From the NCBI GenBank assembly GCA_029261905.1, contig JAJDAM010000936.1:1-8033 (forward strand): 8,033 nucleotides of DNA, written 5' to 3'. A program made the translations under genes and the position numbers. Origin of the DNA: Deltaproteobacteria bacterium. GTDB lineage: Bacteria > Myxococcota_A > UBA9160 > SMWR01. Shown here piece by piece: positions 5,234 to 8,033 of the stretch (positions within the stretch are counted from its first letter, which is position 1; each line of letters begins with the position of its first letter). Under the pieces are notes generated by a model, which worked only from the letters and a program-made list of their open reading frames with translations, ran no database searches and was not told the origin of the DNA.

Positions 5234-6415
5234 ATGGCCAGCTACCCGGGCGAGATCTTCGACGCCGACAACCACTACTACGAGGCGCACGACGCATTCA
5301 CCCGCCACGTGCCGAAGCGGATGCGCTCCCGTTGCGTGGAGTGGGTCGAACTCGAAGGCGGACGCAAGTACCAGGTCATCGGCGGCAAGATCGATCGCTC
5401 CGGAAACCCCACCTTCAATCCCATCTCCAAGCCGGGCGTGCTGCGCGAGTACTTCGGCGGCAACCCGCGCGGTGTGACCAGCACCGAACTGATCCGCTCC
5501 TCGCTCGAGCCGATGCCGCCCGAGTACATGGATCGCGACGCGCGGATCGCGCGAATGGACGCGCAGGGACTCAGCGGTGCTTGGCTGTTCCCGACGCTGG
5601 GTGTCCTCTATGAGGAGCCGCTGAAGAAGGATGTGGATGCGCTGTGCACCACGTTCGGCGCTTTCAACCAGTGGCTGGATGAGGACTGGGGGCTCAGCTA
5701 CCAGAACCGCATCTTCACCTCGCCCTACATCACGTTGGCTGATGTCGGCTGGGCGTGCGAACAGCTCGATTGGGCGCTCGCGCGCGACGCGCGCATCCTG
5801 GTCATGCGGCCCAGCGCCGTGTTCACGCGACGCGGACCGCGCAACCCGGGCCACAAGGACTTCGATCCCTTCTGGGCACGCGTGAACGAAGCCGGCATCA
5901 CCGTCGTGACCCACATCGGCGCGACGCGGCACGACACCAACGGCTACGACACGCGGGGCATCGATCCCCTCGCCCTCGGGCCGCGCCCGAGCATCTCCAA
6001 CTTCCATCGCTCCCGGAACATCAACGACTTTCTGGCCAGCATGGTCTTCGACCGGCTGTTCGAACGTTTCCCCAACCTGCGTGTCGCTTCGGTCGAGAAC
6101 GGCGCCGAGTTTCTCGGTGATCTGCTGCGCAGCCTCGACCGCACCAAGGACCGCGTCCGCGGATACTTCAAGGAAGATCCCGTCGAGGTCTTTCGGGAGC
6201 ACGTCTGGATCAATCCCTTCTGGGAGGACGACATCGCCGAGGTGGTCGCTCACATGGGCGCCGACCGCGTGATCCTCGGCTCGGACTGGCCCCATATGGA
6301 GGGCTTGGAACACCCACGTGACATTCTCGGCGAACTGGACGCGATCCCGACCGGTGACCAGGAGAAGATCCTCTACCACAACGCGGCCGGGCTGAACGAG
6401 CGCCGCCCTCTCTGA
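5234..6415 (+). CDS. Amidohydrolase family 2 protein (ACMSD/LigW-like TIM barrel)
   Basis: This 393-aa metal-dependent TIM-barrel protein belongs to the amidohydrolase-2 group, which includes decarboxylases and hydrolases acting on aromatic and ring-cleavage acids. Visible landmarks are the N-terminal strand DADNHYYE (10-17) with H14, THIGATRH on a middle strand (H227), ENGAEF (288-293), and the conserved metal/catalytic aspartate in GSDWPHMEG (D351). The usual first-strand HxH appears here as DNH, with Asp12 in place of the first histidine, a variant I associate with a large subgroup of such proteins. The ATG at 5234 has GGAGGA 7 nt upstream; the 41-codon extension to 5111 crosses the divergent promoter and was rejected. 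There is no signal peptide, so it is cytoplasmic. It is followed after 29 bp by the P450 gene, suggesting one transcript. Reaction and substrate are not determinable from the sequence. Confidence 0.88.
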   Translation: MASYPGEIFDADNHYYEAHDAFTRHVPKRMRSRCVEWVELEGGRKYQVIGGKIDRSGNPTFNPISKPGVLREYFGGNPRGVTSTELIRSSLEPMPPEYMDRDARIARMDAQGLSGAWLFPTLGVLYEEPLKKDVDALCTTFGAFNQWLDEDWGLSYQNRIFTSPYITLADVGWACEQLDWALARDARILVMRPSAVFTRRGPRNPGHKDFDPFWARVNEAGITVVTHIGATRHDTNGYDTRGIDPLALGPRPSISNFHRSRNINDFLASMVFDRLFERFPNLRVASVENGAEFLGDLLRSLDRTKDRVRGYFKEDPVEVFREHVWINPFWEDDIAEVVAHMGADRVILGSDWPHMEGLEHPRDILGELDAIPTGDQEKILYHNAAGLNERRPL

Positions 6416-6444
6416 CACGCGAGGCTTTTTTGGGAGTCGTGCTG

Positions 6445-7707
6445 ATGACCGACATCGATGGATTCGACCTGATCGCACCGACGGCCTATGGAACGCACGG
6501 CGTTCCACACGATCAGTGGCGCGAGTTGCGAAAGCACGACCGGCTGCACCATTGCGAGCCCGAAGGATTCGACGCCTTCTATCCCGTCGTCCGCCACGAT
6601 CAGATCTGTGAGATCTCGAAGCAACCCGATCGCTTCCTCAGCCGTTTCGGCATCACGCTCGATAGTGCGGAACAGAAACAGATCATCGAAGCGGACCAGG
6701 GTATTGGCCAGATGCGCGTCATCATCGGGATGGATCCGCCGGAGCATCGCGACTATCGCAAAGTCGCCGCTCCATGGTTCACGCCGCGCGCCATCCAGCA
6801 GATCATCCCGATCGTCGAGGAAAGCGCCCGCGACCTGGTAGACGCGCTGGTGGAACGCGCGAGCGGAGGCGAGGGCGAGTGCGAGTTCGCGAACGAGGTC
6901 GCCGCCGCACACCCGCTACGTGTTCTCTCCACCATACTCGGCGTGCCGCGCGAGAAGGAGCCCCAACTCCTCAGGCTCACGAACGAACTCTTCGGTTCCG
7001 ACGATCCCGACCTTCAGCGCAAGGGCGAGGATCGGACCCAGGCCGTGCAGGCGCTTGCCATGGAGTTTTTCCAGCTCTTCAACGAGATCATCGAAGATCG
7101 TCGCGCGAACCCGACGGAAGATCTGGCGACACTGCTCGCCACTGGCCAGGTGAACGGAGAGCCGATGGGTTTGATGGAGACCCTCGGCTACTACCTGATC
7201 ACATTTACCGCTGGACATGACACTACGAAGAACGCCCTGGCCGGTGGCATCCACGCGCTCGCCGAGCATCCCGCCGAATTCGAGAAGCTCAAGCGCAATC
7301 CCGATCTCGTGCCGAGCGCGGTGGAGGAGATCGTGCGCTGGACCTCGCCCGTCAACTACATGAAGCGGGTCGTCGCGGAGGATCTCGAGTTTCGAGGGCA
7401 GAAGCTCCGCAAAGGGGAGAACCTCGTGCTCTTCTATGCCTCGGCGAATCGCGACGAGGCGGTCTTCGAAGACCCGTACAGCTTCCGCATCGACCGCAAT
7501 CCGAACCCGCACCTCGCCTTTGGGATCGGCGAGCACTTCTGCCTCGGCACCCACCTGGCCCGCCAGTCGCAGCGCGCATTGCTGCGGGAGCTGATCGGTC
7601 GAATCGACACGCTCGAACTCGCTGGCAATCCGGTCCAGATCGCGTCCAGCTTCGTCGTGGGCTTGAAGCAGCTCCCGATTCGATATCGGCTGAGTGCGGC
7701 CGCATGA
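6445..7707 (+). CDS. Cytochrome P450, soluble bacterial type
   Basis: This 420-aa heme monooxygenase has the standard bacterial length and no membrane anchor. In order: C-helix HRDYR (101-105), I-helix oxygen-activating AGHDTT (256-261), K-helix ExxR as E295-IV-R298, the NRD/FEDPYSFRIDR block (335-351), and the heme loop FGIGEHFCLG (359-368) with the iron-ligating C366. The region from 303 to the heme loop, especially SANRDE and NPHLAFG, is close in style to P450s of the CYP125/CYP142/CYP124 type that oxidise steroid or terpenoid side chains; this is a resemblance from memory, not an assignment. The ATG at 6445 has GGGAG (6432-6436) 8 nt upstream; an alternative TTG at 6430 adds five residues. 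It lies 29 bp after the amidohydrolase and is probably co-transcribed. No ferredoxin or reductase gene is in the window, so redox partners must be encoded elsewhere. Confidence 0.93.
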   Translation: MTDIDGFDLIAPTAYGTHGVPHDQWRELRKHDRLHHCEPEGFDAFYPVVRHDQICEISKQPDRFLSRFGITLDSAEQKQIIEADQGIGQMRVIIGMDPPEHRDYRKVAAPWFTPRAIQQIIPIVEESARDLVDALVERASGGEGECEFANEVAAAHPLRVLSTILGVPREKEPQLLRLTNELFGSDDPDLQRKGEDRTQAVQALAMEFFQLFNEIIEDRRANPTEDLATLLATGQVNGEPMGLMETLGYYLITFTAGHDTTKNALAGGIHALAEHPAEFEKLKRNPDLVPSAVEEIVRWTSPVNYMKRVVAEDLEFRGQKLRKGENLVLFYASANRDEAVFEDPYSFRIDRNPNPHLAFGIGEHFCLGTHLARQSQRALLRELIGRIDTLELAGNPVQIASSFVVGLKQLPIRYRLSAAA

Positions 7708-7743
7708 GGTTCCAATACAAGAACCCGTGTAACCAGGAGGATC

Positions 7744-8033
7744 CTAGCGCCCGGTGAAGACGGGTTTGCGCTTTTCGCGCATCGCGCGCCTGGCTTCTCG
7801 GCCATCCTCACTCTTCAACCCGCGCGCCGCGTACGTGAGTTCGTCGCGCAGGTGAGCTTCGAGGTCATCCGGGAGGCCGATTCGTGAGAGCAGGCGCTTC
7901 GTCTGTGTTGCAGCAAGCGGTGCGATTTCGGCGATCTTCTCGCAATAGGCAACAAAGGCCTCATCGAAGCCATCGGCGTCGATGACTTCGCCCACGATCC
8001 CCAGCGCGAGCGCTGCGTCGGCATCGTGCATCT
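7744..8033 (-). CDS. Enoyl-CoA hydratase/isomerase family protein, C-terminal part
   Basis: Only the last 95-96 codons are inside the window; the start lies beyond 8033, and the Met at 8031 is most likely internal. The segment ALALGIVGEVID (7-18 of the visible part) matches the crotonase pattern in which a helix leads to a GLV-x-E/V strand. After it comes the helical C-terminal domain used for trimerisation: IAPLAATQTKRLL, then the hydrophilic block ending in EDGREARRAMREKRKPVFTGR, very typical of enoyl-CoA hydratases of beta-oxidation. The catalytic glutamates and the oxyanion-hole loop are in the missing N-terminal part, so hydratase and isomerase/dehydrogenase paralogues cannot be told apart. 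It converges on the P450 gene with 36 bp between stops and fits the acyl-CoA pathway implied by the ligase. Confidence 0.85.
   Translation of the reverse strand, partial: MHDADAALALGIVGEVIDADGFDEAFVAYCEKIAEIAPLAATQTKRLLSRIGLPDDLEAHLRDELTYAARGLKSEDGREARRAMREKRKPVFTGR

Noticed and set aside
5162..6508. 448-codon minus-strand frame opposite the amidohydrolase
   Set aside because: Spans the whole amidohydrolase and the start of the P450 in antisense; no domain is recognisable and its composition is that of a shadow frame.
7722..7766. Bidirectional terminator between P450 and enoyl-CoA hydratase (AACCCGT/ACGGGTT)
   Set aside because: The 7-bp arms are 31 nt apart with no T-run, and one arm is inside the hydratase coding sequence; it is too weak to call.

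Overview
The window looks like accessory, catabolic DNA from a high-GC soil or marine bacterium, plausibly a Myxococcota, Desulfobacterota/Binatota-type or other proteobacterium-like lineage. This rests on GC-rich codon use and on the mix of membrane sterol-desaturase-like proteins, an acyl-CoA synthetase, an amidohydrolase, a P450 and an enoyl-CoA hydratase. No rRNA, CRISPR array or complete mobile element is present, and the taxonomic guess is inference only.

Left part (1-2899). A promoter region (about 32-131) carries six exact copies of the half-site TGACC/GGTCA in 80 bp. It drives a two-gene unit: a sterol desaturase/fatty acid hydroxylase-superfamily protein (183-1088), translationally coupled by a 4-bp ATGA overlap to an uncharacterised multi-pass membrane protein (1085-2110). 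A second, divergent-in-sequence sterol desaturase-family protein (2117-2899, minus) faces this unit, with only 6 bp between the stop codons.

Middle part (2900-3549). This is a scar of mobile-element debris. It holds the first 72 codons of an IS110-family transposase, cut off after the first catalytic block (2986-3204, minus). Next comes about 340 bp without a gene but with a dense series of short perfect hairpins. Embedded in it is the 3' end of a tRNA (T arm, acceptor strand and CCA, 3442-3474) with no matching 5' half, which resembles the fragment left at the far attachment site of an integrated island.

Right part (3550-8033). This is a catabolic gene cluster. An acyl-CoA synthetase (3550-5112, minus) and an amidohydrolase (5234-6415, plus) diverge from a 121-bp AT-richer control region. 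The amidohydrolase is followed after 29 bp by a cytochrome P450 (6445-7707). The 3' end of an enoyl-CoA hydratase (7744 to the window edge, minus) converges on the P450. Together these suggest oxidation (P450), CoA activation (ligase), beta-oxidation (hydratase) and a C-C or C-N bond-cleaving or decarboxylating step (amidohydrolase) on a hydrophobic carboxylic acid, terpenoid, steroid or aromatic substrate. The substrate cannot be read from the sequence.
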